From positions 106,642,087 to 106,706,086 of the forward strand of contig CM043964.1 of NCBI GenBank assembly GCA_014529385.2: a DNA stretch of 64,000 nucleotides, given 5' to 3'. Both the position numbers and the translations under genes were made by a program. Below, in pieces: positions 23,761 to 37,345 of the stretch. The notes beneath the pieces were generated by a model. It saw only the letters and a program-made list of their open reading frames with translations. It was not told the origin of the DNA and made no database searches. The stretch comes from Adiantum capillus-veneris (lineage: Eukaryota > Streptophyta > Polypodiopsida > Polypodiales > Pteridaceae). The stretch's first letter is position 1, and the number at the start of each line of letters is the position of its first letter.

Positions 23761-24290
23761 CACTTTTGTCAAGCTATGCATTTAATGAGTACTAAAACTA
23801 AGTAAATTGCAGTACTTAAATACCTTTCCAAGCTCATTAAGATTTTGGTCTCTAAGGCCGCGCCACCACCACATGTCTAATCTATGCTCTAATTGATTAC
23901 TTATGCTAGTTCTCAAAGTCCAAACATAAGCTCCCTTCTAGCAAGGTTAGTTTAAATTTAGGCTCCAGCACCTGTCTAAGCTAGGTTCAATTTATGAAGC
24001 ATCACCATTTAACCATGCTACGATCTAATGTATCATATCAAGGGGGTATTGATAAAAGGTCCAAAACTTATTGAGTTCAAGCTCTTAAGTAATTAAGTCT
24101 TTGTGAAGTATTAAATGTTTTAGTTTTAGTCTACAGATCCACCATTCAAAAACTCAAGTAATTTACTATTTACATTCAAACCTTGAATGCTTGAGATAAA
24201 AAATACAAGCTCAATCAATACTATATAAAGCAAAATCTAACATTAAGAGTATCAAATCAGTAACAAGAAACACTAACATGCACAAGAAAC
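23761..24290. other. Unassigned spacer
   Basis: AT-rich sequence 3' of the ParB-like gene with few array motifs. No gene is seen. Confidence 0.45.
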
Positions 24291-25766
24291 TCAAAACATA
24301 CGTGTCTCCATTTCCAAAAAGTCCTCCATTGACAGAGGATGGTGTTGTTGTTGTTCTTCTTCTCTTTGTGGAGAGCACTCCTCTGTAACAGGCACAATGT
24401 CGCCTGATTGCGAAGTGGATTGTTGAAGTCCAGCCCATTTTTCTATATCTTCATGAGACTTAACAAAGTCTAGCAGCATGGTCTCCATGCTTTTTGCTCC
24501 TCCACACTATCAATTAAGCAGATGACTTCTTTTTTCTGTTGTATTCCTTCTTGTGCAACCAAGGAGCCATCACCAAAAACATCAACAAGCTTGCGGTCTT
24601 CAAAACAATATGTACGAATGTAGTGCTTGACCAAAGCTCTTTTTTTGGCCTCCAAATATTGCAAATCTGACATATCGTTATCTGCTACTTGAAGAAGAGA
24701 ACAATCAATTGGCATGGGATGTTCCTCTGATCTTCTTCTCAGGTCTTCAAATGCATTGCCTTGTCCCAAGAAGGCAATAACTGTTAGGAATTGAATTGCT
24801 CCTTTGCAAGGAGCTGATGGAAAGTGATGCAATGCACCACAACAATGGTAGCTCAGATTATCTCCCATGGCGTGAAAGGCACATTGCAATTTTGTGAAGT
24901 TAGTGAAATCCACAAATGCAAGAAAGACAAATCCAGGATCTGTTGACCCTCCAGCAATAGCCAAGATCCCATCCAAAGCATTGTTAAATGTCTCCTCACT
25001 CCACTTCAAATTGCCTCCAACGTTTTTTGTCATATCTAAAAACACATAAGCCAATAGGCACTTTATTATTGAAGTGGCGCATCAAGTAGAGATTGCCTTC
25101 CATTTGTAGGCTCACCACATAGATTGACCATGGCAAATCTCTAGGCTCAGTTTTCTCCTTTTGAAGGTGAATTGCCCATTGCATGTATTTTATTGCTCCA
25201 TCTGGAAAAGCCATTTTCTTTGTTCCACGCGTCAAACTAGATCTGATCCATTCCTCGCATAGCATTAAAATTGTTTTATAAACAACATCATTGATGTTAT
25301 ACATTTTGACCACCTCCTCCAGTCTTTACATGGTGAAGACTCATTCAAATTGTTGAAGCCTTCAAGAAGTGCATCTTGAATCAATTTGTCTTGCTTCCAA
25401 CTGCTTGATTCGATCATACATGTCAGTTGCATCACCATCCTTTGCACTCTTTGACAGTAAAATCTTCTCATCTCTAATCTCTTCTTGAATAGTCTTTACC
25501 TCTGATTCCTCAGGCCACAAAGATATCTAAATACAGTTGTTGGGGGTTTCTTATTCTCCTCTTCTAGATTTTCAATGATTTCTATCCAGCAATCATAAAC
25601 TAAATCAGAGTAGGTGACCATGTGTGCCTGTTTAGCAATCCAACTTGCTGCTGCACTCATTCTTGCCAATCGAAGAAAAACCCTAAAAAGAAATAGAGAA
25701 ATAATTAAACTATTGAGCAAGATTTGTTAATTAAACACTATCAAAAAGACAAAGAAAATAACTTAC
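24291..25766 (-). CDS. Downstream exons of ParB-like cargo gene (broken or spliced)
   Basis: Coding blocks lie in different minus frames: 25,682-25,496 (FLRLARMSAAASWIAKQAHM), 25,471-25,265, 25,313-24,996 (WIRSSLTRGTKKMAFPDGAI), 25,054-24,470 (DPGFVFLAFVDFTNFTKLQC) and 24,488-24,291 (Gln/Glu-rich tail). Neighbouring blocks overlap by tens of bases, too short for plant introns, for example around 25,050 and 24,475. Some junctions are therefore probably frameshifts. I recognise no domain. They appear to continue the ParB-like protein because they follow on the same strand with a clear donor/acceptor pair (GTAAGT at 25,766, AG at 25,684-25,683), although that simple join does not keep frame in my reading. 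Confidence 0.5.
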
Positions 25767-26959
25767 ATCCCATCCGGCACGAGATGCATGTCCCTCTGCA
25801 ATTCCACTTGCTGCCTTTGGTGGTCGTCCTGAGAAGATCCATTGACTCCGTAAATGTCTCAATATTTGGCTGTAAGGTTGCTTGACATACAATGCCTGAG
25901 CCTCCTCATTTGCAATGGCAGATATAGCAGTTGCAACAAATGGAGGAGCATTCACAACAATGCGAGCCTTTCTAAATTTATACACGCTAATCAGTCTTTC
26001 AAAGATCTCTTTGTTGTTTTGTTCATTGTGAAGCAAAACTTTTGCAGCATAGATTGAATGCTGCCCATCAAGAATCCAATAATGATAATCTTTAATTTTT
26101 TGCTCCTCTACCTCTTCTACTGCCAAAGGAGTCCCCTTCTTTGATTTTGCATTTCGAACAGGCATCAAATATGCACATGCTGCAGGCTTGGTCGTACTCC
26201 GTGAAAATCCAAATAACACACTTTCAGCGTGTTTTTTATCCATAATACGTGCATTATAGTGATCAGGAGCAAGCCAACAATTTTGAATAGGGATATCAAA
26301 TTCCCTATATTGGAAAGGAAAATAATTTATGTACTTATTCATTCCACCTGTATCTTTTTCTTGTCCTTTCATGGCCTCAGCTTCTAAAACATCTGGATCC
26401 ACAATTCTCATCTTTGACATTGAACCCTCTGTTGATGAGGATGCCAAAGATGCCTTGTCTACATCCAAAATGGAGCTAGTTCGCTTAGCTTCTACTTTCT
26501 GCACTTTTGCTTGCTTCTTTGTGGATGGTGGTCGTGAAGCTTTCACCTTTTTTCGTTGTAGTGTGGCAATGATGGAGCTTTGAAGTTGATCTGCTGTGAT
26601 ATTTGGATTTGATTCTGCAAACTTCCATCCTCGAGAAAACATTGTCTCTTCTTTGTTTCTAGACATGCGCTCCAATGCATATGCTCCTGGAGATAGTTGA
26701 AATTCTAGATTCATTGGAACTAGAATGTCAATGCATTCCACCTCTGGATGACTATCAACTACAGAGACAGATGCTTCCACAACTTGTCCAACATCTTCAA
26801 ACAAGCTGTCATTATCCTTTTTGGCAATAAATAGATGCACCTTATGAAATTGTGCACCCTCTATACCATGTATGTCCAAATACCATTTCCTAAGATCATT
26901 GCAAGTATAGTCAACTGAGACAGCAACCCTTGCAACCTGTTTTTTTGGAGCCATCTTTC
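25767..26959 (-). CDS. ParB/DGQHR-like protein, 5' coding exon
   Basis: The exon starts after TTTCAG; the ATG is at 26954-26952, five bases on, and about 396 codons are open to a GTAAGT donor at 25766. Residues 1-215 are an unrecognised N-region with a Lys-rich stretch (about 145-175). Residues about 225-345 hold NARIMDKKHAESVLFGFS and, near 290, YWILDGQHSIYAAKVLL. This arrangement resembles the ParB/sulfiredoxin-like fold and DGQHR-type proteins (N-x-R, then [IL]DG-[QH]-H-R/S-x-x-A). In bacteria such proteins act in DNA partition, nicking or modification. Ser replaces the usual Arg after DGQH. Homology is by motif only, so function is open. Confidence 0.6.
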
Positions 26960-27019
26960 CTGAAACAAAAAAAAACCAAATGTTATTTTAACATATACTT
27001 TTTTGTAATGGATTAAGTT

Positions 27020-30000
27020 TGTGTGAATACAAGTTCCACCACTTGTTCAAGCTAGATCTAAGCAAGTATACATAGTGATCATTTAAGCTAGTAAACTAAG
27101 GGAAGGGAGAAGTAAGGTCCACCACTTGTCCAAGCTTAGCTCTAGACAACATGGAGAGATTGGAGGTCTACTAATTGTCTAATATAGGCTAACTATATTG
27201 AAACATAGAGAGAAGCAAAGGTCCACCACTTGTCCAATCTAGGGTCCATTGAAACATGGAGAGAAGGATGCTCCACCATTTGTCCAAAATAGGCTCCATT
27301 GAAACATGAAGAGAAGCAAGATGCACCATGTCTTTGAGATGCTAGGCTCCATTGAAATACCTTAAACCCATGATATTTTGTATATGTGGGGTTTAAATTC
27401 AAGGTCCACCACTTGTCCAACCTATTATCCCTAGTAGCATGAGTGGTTTGGTCTCAAGATTCACCACTTTTCCACTCTATGTCATTATATTAAGAAGATC
27501 TGGGTGTTAAGGTCCACCACTTGTCCAACCTATAAGGCTATATCTTAAATGGTATTATTTACCACCACTTGGAATGCACATGATGGGTTTTACATAGGGG
27601 TATGGTTCCAAGGTCCACCACTTGTCCAAGCTAACTCTATTGAAACATAGAGAGAATCAAAGGTCCACCACTTGTCCAAGCTAGGCTCCATTGAAACATG
27701 GAGAGAAGGATGCTCCACCATTTGTCCAAGCCAGGTTTGATTGAAACATGAAGAGAAGCAAGCTGCACCATGTCTCCAAAATGCTAGGCTCCATTGAAAT
27801 ATCTTAAACCCATGATATTTCGTACATGGGGGGTTTACATTCAAGGTCCACCACTTGTCCAACCTATTATCACTAGTAGCATGAGTGGTTTGATGTCAAG
27901 ATTCACCACTTTTCTACTCTATGTCATTATATTAAGAAGATCTGGGTGTTAAGGTCCACCACTTGTCCAACCTATAAGGCTATATCTTAAAGGGTATTCT
28001 TTCTCACCACTTGGAATGACCATGATAGGTTTTACATGGGGGTTTGGTTCCAAGTTCCACCACTTGTCCAAGCTAACTCTATTGAAACATAGAGAGAAGC
28101 AAAGGTCCACCACTTGTCTAAGCTAGGGTCCATTGAAACATGGAGAGAAGGATGCTCCACCATTTGTCCAAGATAGGCTCCATTGAAACATGAAGAGAAG
28201 CAAGCTGCACCATGTCTCCAAGATGCTAAGATCCATTGAAATACCTTAAACCCATGATATTTTGTACATGGGGAGTTTACATTCAAGGTCCACCACTTGT
28301 CCAACCTATTATCTCTAGTAGCATGAGTGGTTTGGTCTGAAGATTCACCACTTTTCCACTCTATGTCATTACGTTAAGAAGATCTGGGTGTTAAGGTCGA
28401 CCACTTGTCCAACCTATAAGGGTATATCTTAAAGGGTATTCTTTCTCACCACTTGAAATGTCCATGATATGTTTTACATGGGGGTTTGGCTCCAAGGTCC
28501 ACCACTTGTCCAAGCTAACTCTATTGAAACATAGAGAGAAACAAAGGTCCACCACTTGTCCAAGCTAGGCTCCATTGAAACATGGAGAGAAGGATCCTCT
28601 ACCATTTGTCGAAGCTAACTCTATTGAAACATGGGGGGTTTACATTCAAGGTCCACCACTTGTCCAACCTATTAACGCTAGTAGCATGAGTGGTTTGGTC
28701 TCAAGATTCACCACTTTTTCACTCTATGTCATTATATTAAGAATATTTGGGTGTTAAGGTCCACCACTTGTCCAACCTATAAGGCTATATCTTAAGGGTT
28801 ATTCTTTCTCACCACTTGGAGTGACCAGCATAGGTTTTACATGGGGGTTTTGTTTCAAGGTCCACCACTTGTCCAAGCTAACTCTATTGAAACATAGAGA
28901 GAATCAAAGGTCCACCACTTGTCCAAGCTAGGGTCCATTGAAACATGGAGAGAAGGATGCTCCACCATTTGTCCAAGATACGCTCCATTGAAACATGAAG
29001 AGAAGCAAGCTACACCATGTCTCCAAGATGCTAGGCTCCATTGAAATACCTCAAACCCATGATATTTTGTACATGGGGGGTTTACATTCAAGGTCCACCA
29101 CTTGTCCAACCTATTATCTCTAGTAGCATGAGTGGTTTGGTCTCAAGATTCACCATTTTTCCACTCTATGTCATTCTATTAAGAATATATGGGTGCTAAG
29201 GTCCACCACTTGTCCAACCTATAAGGCCATATCTTAAACTTTATTCTTTCTCACCACTTGGAGTTACCAAGATAGGTTTTACATGGGAGTTTGGTTCCAA
29301 GGCCCACCACTTGTCCAAGCTAACTCTATTGAAACATAGAGAGAAGCAAAGGTCCACCACTTGTCCAAGCTAGGCTCCATTGAAACATGGAGAGAAGGAT
29401 GCTCCACCATTTGTCCAAGATAGGCTCCATTGAAACATGAAGGGAAGCAATCTGCACCATGTCTCCAAGATGCTAGGATCCATTGAAATACCTTAAACCC
29501 ACGATATTGTTTACATGTGGGGTTTAACGTCAAGGTCAGTCACTTTTCCAAGCTATTATCCCTAGTAGCATGAGTGGTTGGGTCTCAAGATTTACCACTT
29601 TTCCACTCTATGTCGTTATATTATGAAGATCTAGGTTTAAGGTCGACCACTTGTCCAACCTATAAGGCTAGATCTTAAAGGGTATTATTTCTCACCACTT
29701 GGAATGACCATGATATGTTTTACATGGGGGTTTGGTTTCAAGGTCCACCACTTGTCCAAGCTAACTCTATGGAAACATAGAGAGAAGCAAAGGTCCACCA
29801 CTTGTCCAAGCTAGGCTCCACTGAGACATTTAGAGAAGGATGATCCCCCATTGGTGGAAGATAGGCTTCATTGAAACATGAAAAGAAGCAAGTTGCACCA
29901 TGTCTCCAAGATTCTAGGATCCATTGAAATACCTTAAACCCACGATATTGTTTACATGTGGGGTTTAACGTCAAGGTCAGTCACTTTTCCAAGCTATTAT

Positions 30001-33000
30001 CCCTAGTAGCATGAGTGGTTTGGTCTCAAGATTCACCACTTTTCCACTCTATGTCATTATATAAAGAAGATCTAGGTGTTAAGGTCGACCACTTGTCCAA
30101 CCTATAAGCGTATATCTTAAAGGGTATTCTTTCTCACCACTTGAAATGTCCATGATATGTTTTACATAGGGGTTTGGTTCCAAGGTCCACCACTTATCCA
30201 AGCTAACTTTATTCTTCTCATAGAGAGAAGCAAAAGGTCCACCACTTGTCCAAGCTAGGCTCCATTGAAACATGGAGAGAAGGATGCTCCACCATTTGTC
30301 GAAGCTAACTCTATTGAAACATGGAAGGTTTACATTCAAGGTCCACCAGTTGTCCAACCTATTAACGCTAGTAGCATGAGGGGTTGGTCTCAAGATTCAC
30401 CACTTTTTCACTCTGTGTTATTATATTAAGAATATTTGGGTATTAAGGTCCACCACTTGTCCAACCTATAAGACTATATCTTAATGGTTATTCTTTCTGA
30501 CCACTTGGAGTGACCATGAAAGGTTTTACATGGGGGTTTGGTTCCAAGGTCCACCACTTGTCCAAGCTAACTCTATTGAAACATAGAGAGAAGCAAAGGT
30601 CCACCACTTGTCTAAGCTAGGGTCTATTGAAACATGGAGAGAAGAATGCTCCACCATTTGTCCAAGATAGACTCCATTGAAACATGAAGAGAAGCAAGCT
30701 GTACCATATCTCCAAGATGCTAGCCTCCATCGAAATATCTTAAACCCACGTTATTTTGTACATGGGGAGTTTACATTCAAGATCAACAATTTGTCCAGCC
30801 TATTATCGCTAGTAGCATGAGTGGTTTGCTCTCAAGATTCACCACTTTTCCACTCTCTATCATTATATTAAGAATATTTGGGTGTTAAGGTCCACCACTT
30901 GTCCAACCTATAAGACTATATCTTAATGGTTATTCTTTCTCACCCCTTGAAAGACTATATCTTAGGGGTTATCCCTAGCTATTATTGCTAGTAGCGTGAG
31001 TGGTTTGGTCTCAAGATTCACCACTTTTATTAAGAATATGTGGGTGTTAAGGTCCACCACTTGTCCAACCTATAAGGCTACATCTTAAAGGTTATTCTTT
31101 CTTACTACTTGGAGTGACCATGATAGGTTTTACATGGGGGTTTGGTTCCAAGGTCCACCACTTGTCCAAGCTAACTCTATTGAAACATAGAGAGAAGCAA
31201 AGGTCCACCCCTTGTCTAAGCTAGGGTCCATTGAAACATGGAGAGAAGGATGCTCCACCATTTGTCCAAGGTAGGCTCCATTGAAACATGAGGAGAATCA
31301 AGGTGCACCATGTCTCCAAGATGCTAGGCTCCATCGAAAAACATTAAACCCATGATATGTCGTAGATGAGGGGTTTACATTCAAGGTCCAACACTTGTCC
31401 AAGCTATTATTGGTAGTAGCTGAGTGGTTTGGTCTCAAGATTCACCACTTTTCCACTCTATGTCATTATATTAAGAATATGCGCGTGTTAAGGTCCACCA
31501 CTTGTCCAACCTATAAAGCTACATCTTAAAGGTTATTCTTTATTACCACTTGGAGTGACCATGATAGGTTTTACATGGGGGTTTGGTTCCAAGGTCCACC
31601 ACTTGTCCAAGCTAACTCTATTGAAACATAGAGAGAAACAAAGGTCCACCACTTGTCCAAGCTAGGGTCCATTGAAACATGGAGAGAAGGATGCTCCACC
31701 ATTTGTCCAAGATAGGCTCCATTGAAACATGACGAGAAGCAAGTTGCACCATGTCTCCAAGATGCTAGGCTCCATCGAAATACATTAAACCCACGATATT
31801 TCATAGATGAGGGGTTTACATTCAAGGTCCACCACTTGTCCAAGCTATTATTGCTAGTAGCCTGAGTGGTTTGGTCTCAAGATTCACCACTTTCATTAAG
31901 AATATGTGGGTGTTAAGGTCCACCACTTGTCCAACCTATAAGGCTACATCTTAAAGGTTATTCTTTCTTACTACTTGGAGTGACCATGATAGGTTTTACA
32001 TGGGGGTTTGGTTCCAAGGTCCACCATTTCTCCAAGCTAACTCTATTGAAACATAGAGAGAAGCAAAGGTCCACCCCTTGTCTAAGCTAGGGTCCATTGA
32101 AACATGGAGAGAAGGATGCTCCACCATTTGTCCAAGGTAGGATCCATTGAAACATGAGGAGAAGCAAGGTGCACAATGTCTCCAAGATTGTAGGCTCCAT
32201 CGAAAAACATTAAACCCACGATATGTCGTAAATGAGGGGTTTACATTCAAGGTCCAACACTTGTCCAAGCTATTATTGGTAGTAGCCTGAGTGGTTTGGT
32301 CTCAAGATTCACCACTTTTCCACTCTATGTCATTATATTAAGAATATGCGCGTGTTAAGGTCCACCACTTGTCCAACCTATAAGGCTACATCTTAAAGGT
32401 TATTCTTTATTAACACTTGGAGTGACCATGATAGGTGTTACATGGGGGTTTTGTTCCAAGGTCCACCACTTGTCCAAGCTAACTCTATTGAAACATAGAG
32501 AGAAACAAAGGTCCACCACTTGTCCAAGCTAGGGTCCATTGAAACATGGAGAGAAGGATGCTCCACCATTTGTCCAAGATAGGCTCCATTGAAACATGAC
32601 GAGAAGCAAGCTGCACCATGTCTCCAAGATGCTAGGCTCCATCGAAATACATTAAACCCACGATATTTCGTAGATGAGGGGTTTACATTCAAGGTCCACC
32701 ACTTGTCCAAGCTATTATTGCTAGTAGCCTGAGTGGTTTGGTCTCAAGATTCACCACTTTTATTAAGAATATGTGGGTGTTAAGGTCCACCACTTGTCCA
32801 ACCTATAAGGCTACATCTTAAAGGTTATTCTTTCTTACTACTTGGAGTGACCATGATAGGTTTTACATGGGGGTTTGGTTCCAAGGTCCACCACTTGTCC
32901 AAGCTAACTCTATTGAAACATAGAGAGAAGCAAAGGTCCACCCCTTGTCTAAGCTAGGGTCCATTGAAACATGGAGAGAAGGATGCTCCACCATTTGTCC

Positions 33001-35990
33001 AAGGTAGGCTCCATTCAAACATGAGGAGAAGCAAGGTGCACCATGTCTCCAAGATGCTAGCTCCATCGAAAAACATTAAACCCACGATATGTCGTAGATG
33101 AGGGGTTAACATTCAAGGTCCAACACTTGTCCAAGCTATTATTGGTAGTAGCCTGAGTGGTTTGGTCTCAAGATTCACCACTTTTCCACTCTATGTCATT
33201 ATATTAAGAATATGCGCGTGTTAAGGTCCACCACTTGTCCAACCTATAAGGCTACATCTTAAAGGTTATTCTTTATTACCACTTGGAGTGACCATGATAG
33301 GTTTTACATGGGGGTTTGGTTCCAAGGTCCACCACTTGTCCAAGCTAACTCTATTGAAACATAGAGAGAAACAAAGGTCCACCACTTGTCCAAGCTAGGG
33401 TCCATTGAAACATGGAGAGAAGGATGCTCCACCATTTGTCCAAGATAGGCTCCATTGAAACATGAAGAGAAGCAAGCTGCACCATGTCTCCAAGATGCTA
33501 GGCTCCATCAAAATACATTAAACCCACGATATTTCGTAGATGGGGGGTTTACATTCAAGGTCCACCACTTGTCCAAGCTATTATTGCTAGTAGCAGTGGT
33601 TTGGTCTCAAGATTCACCACTTTTATTAAGAATATGTGGGTGTTAAGGTCCACCACTTGTCCAACCTATAAGGCTACATCTTAAAGGTTATTCTTTCTTA
33701 CTACTTGGAGTGACCATGATAGGTTTTACATGGGGGTTTGGTTCCAAGGTCCACCACTTGTCCAAGCTAACTCTATTGAAACATAGAGAGAAGCAAAGGT
33801 CCACCCCTTGTCTAAGCTAGGGTCCATTGAAACATGGAGAGAAGGATGCTCCACCATTTGTCCAAGGTAGGCTCCATTGAAACATGAGGAGAAGCAAGGT
33901 GCACCATGTCTCCAAGATGCTAGGCTCCATCGAAAAACATTAAACCCACGATATGTCGTAGATGAGGGGTTTACATTCAAGGTCCAACACTTGTCCAAGC
34001 TATTATTGCTAGTAGCATGAGTGGTTTGTCTCAAGATTCACCACTTTTTCACTCTATGTCATTATATTAAGAATATTAGGGTGTTAAGGTCCACCACTTG
34101 TCCAACCCTAAGGTCATATCTTAAAGGTTACATTCTTTATACCACTTGGAGTGACCATGATAGGTTTTACATGGGGGTTTGGTTCCAAGGTCCACCACTT
34201 GTCCAAGCTAACTCTATTGAAAGGTCATTCATAGAGAGAAACAAAGGTCCACCACTTGTCCAAGCTAGGGTCCATTGAAACATGGAGAGAAGGATGCTCC
34301 ACCATTTGTCCAAGATAGGCTCCATTGAAACATGACGAGAAGCAAGCTGCACCATGTCTCCAAGATGCTAGGCTCCATCGAAATACATTAAACCCACGAT
34401 ATTTCGTAGATGAGGGGTTTACATTCAAGGTCCACCACTTGTCCAAGCTATTATTGCTATAGCCTGAGTGGTTTGGTCTCAAGATTCACCACTTTTATTA
34501 AGAATATGTGGGTGTTAAGGTCCACCACTTGTCCAACCTATAAGGCTACATCTTAAAGGTTATTCTTTCTTACTACTTGGAGTGACCATGATAGGTTTTA
34601 CATGGGGGTTTGGTTCCAAGGTCCACCACTTGTCCAAGCTAACTCTATTGAAATAGAGAGAAGCAAAGGTCACCCCTTGTTAAGCTAGGGTCCATTGAAA
34701 CATGGAGAGAAGGATGCTCCACCATTTGTCCAAGGTAGGCTCCATTGAAACATGAGGAGAAGCAAGGTGCACCATGTCTCCAAGATGCTAGGCTCCATTG
34801 AAAAACATTAAACCCACGATATGTCGTAGATGAGGGGTTTACATTCAAGGTCCACCACTTGTCCAAGCTATTATCATAGTAGCATGAGTGGTTTTGTCTC
34901 AAGATTCACCATTTTTCCACTCTATGTCATTATATTAAGAATATGCGCGTGTTAAGGTCCACCACTTGTCCAACCTATAAGGCTACATCTTAAAGTTATT
35001 CTTTATTACCACTTGGAGTGACCATGATAGGTTTTACATGGGGCTTTGGTTCCAAGATCCACCACTTGTCCAAGCTAACTCTATTGAATCATAGAGAGAA
35101 GCAAAGGTCCACCACTTGTCTAAGCTAGGCTCCATTGAAACATGGAGAGAAGGATGCTCCACCATTTGTCGAAGCTAACTCTATTGAAACATGGGGGGTT
35201 TACGTTCAAGGTCCACCACTTGTCCAAGCTATTAGTGCTAGTAGCATGAGTGGTTTTGTCTCAAGATTCACCACTTTTTCACTCTATGTCATTATATTAA
35301 GAATATTAGGGTGTTAAGGTCCACCACTTGTCCAACCTATAAGGCTATATCTTAAAGGTTATTCTTCTCACCACTTGGAGTGACCATGATAGGTTTTACA
35401 TGGGGTTTGGTTCCAAGGTCCACCACTTGTCCAAGCTAACTCTATTGAATAATAGAGAGAAGCAAAGGTCCACCACTTGTCCAAGCTAGGGTCCATTGAA
35501 ACATGGAGAGAAGGATGCTCCACCATTTGTCCAAGATAGGCTCCATTGAAACATGAAGAGAAGCAAGATGCACGATGTCTCCAAGATGCTAGGCTCCATC
35601 GAAATACCTTAAACCCACTATATTTCGTAGATGGGGGTTTACTTTCAAGGTCCACCACTTGTCCAAGCTATTATCGCTAGTAGCATGGTTTGGTCTCAAG
35701 ATTCACCAGTTTTCCACTCTATGTCATTATATGAAGAATATCTGGGTGTTAAGGTCCACCACTTGTCCAACCTATAAGGCTATATCTTAAATGATATTTT
35801 TTTGACCACTTGGAATGTGCATGATATGTTTTACATGGGGTTTTGTTCCAAGGTCCACCACTTGTCCAAGCTAGATCTATTACATATATATTATACATAC
35901 AATATTCAACTAGATTCCCTACCTATCATGTCCAGTAGCATGGATGCTCTAGCTTGAAGGTCCACCACTTGTCCAACCTATACTCTCTTA
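27020..35990. repeat. Right-arm tandem array with 425/442-bp units
   Basis: About twenty units, each holding five to seven copies of a sub-repeat of about 52 bp whose core is GGTCCACCACTTGTCCAAGCTA. Corresponding points recur at 27590 and 28032 (442 bp), 31571, 31996, 32438 and 32863 (425, 442, 425) and 33726 (863 on). The shorter unit lacks a segment of about 17 bp at CCACTCTATGTCATTATA. From about 31.1 to 34.6 kb the two unit types alternate, a dimeric higher-order repeat of about 867 bp. Reversed, the unit matches 14.4-18.3 kb. Confidence 0.93.
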
Positions 35991-35999
35991 TGTAAGGGA

Positions 36000-36900
36000 G
36001 ATCTCGCTATAAATTCAAAACCTTCCCGCCTAAATTTAAAATATCCTCTCAAATCTTAAATATCCCACCTAAATTTTAAAATATCCCGCCCAAATTTTAA
36101 AATTCAAACTTTTTTATAAAAATTTAAATTTTACTACTTAAATTTAAAATATTCCACGCGAAATTGATTTTAAATTCAAGTTTACCACAAAAAGATATCA
36201 TTATACCACCTAAATTCAAATATGCAAACCTCAAAACATTATATTGTACATAAATTCAAACAAATTCAAATTAACAAGCCTAAACTGATATTAGTTTGCA
36301 TAGATATGAATTTATCACACCTAAATTATGTCACCATGTTAGAGAGAGTGGTTAGAGAATTTGAACAAGGTCCACCACTTGTCCAACCTAGATACCAAGA
36401 AGGATTGAGTGTACAAGGTATTGTTTGGAGGTCCTTATAGTCCACTGGTCTCAAGGTCCACCACTTGTGGTAAGGGTCACCAAAAAGTGTATATATTCAT
36501 CCAAAGAAATACACGTATTTTTGGTCTACATGTCCTAGTTTAAACCATTTATGTCCATTAGGTGTATCACTAAACAACACTACTATTTTTGAGAAACAGA
36601 AGTTACAATCATATCTACAAATGGATTAGAGGAAAATCAGCTCAGCATACATCCAGAACTCGCTACAAGAATCGACTTTAACAGATCACGCAAGTAAGTC
36701 TTCCATTCAATTTTACTAGTATTACAATGTGTTAGTTATTTGTGATATTTATGTATGTATATATACTATGTGTGCATATCGTAATTAAGTGTAATTGTGT
36801 ATCTGCATTATGTATGAGTATTACAATGAAATAACACAAATATACATACATACACATAGATAACACAGACGCACACATACATGAGCATGTATTTTCAAGA
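36000..36900. other. AT-rich spacer
   Basis: It includes a run of degenerate AAATTTAAAATATCCCGCC-like repeats (36,020-36,170) and one isolated array motif (36,368-36,388). No gene is seen. Confidence 0.6.
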
Positions 36901-37345
36901 GAGAGATAGCAAGATACAAAGATAGATAGATAGAGAGAGAGAGAAAGAGATAAATACCTGTTTTTTAGAGAGAGGAGAGAGAAAGATAACAGATTTCACT
37001 GTGTTTATGTATGTGGAAGAGAGGAAGACGATGTATGGGAATATGTGCACATATTTTCAAGAGAGAGACAACAAGATAACAGATTTCATTGTGGTTATGT
37101 ATGTGGAAGTGAGGAAGACGATGTGTGGGAATATGTGCATGTATTTTCAAGAGAGAGACAGCAAGATACTAGATTTCACTGTGGTTATGTATGTGGAAGA
37201 GAGGAAGACGATGTGTGGGAATATGTGTATGTGTGCGGGGATACTTTTAAACTATGTATCTCTGTCTTTTGACGAGAGAGTGTGTGTGCAAGAAGAGTTA
37301 CAGAGAACCATCTTCTCTATATGGAGAAAGACAGAGAGTGAGAGA
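36901..37345. repeat. GA/GATA simple repeats and a 90-bp tandem triplication
   Basis: GA and GATA tracts are followed by three copies of a 90-bp unit (anchors ATGTGGAAG at 37,011, 37,101 and 37,191) containing GAGGAAGACGATGT and CAAGAGAGAGACA. Open frames of 75 and 140 codons across it are repeat-driven. No domain is recognised. Confidence 0.85.

Noticed and set aside
27020-35990. CRISPR-like array
   Set aside because: Spacers are not unique, the units are nested satellites of 52 and 425/442 bp, and the genome is eukaryotic with no cas genes.
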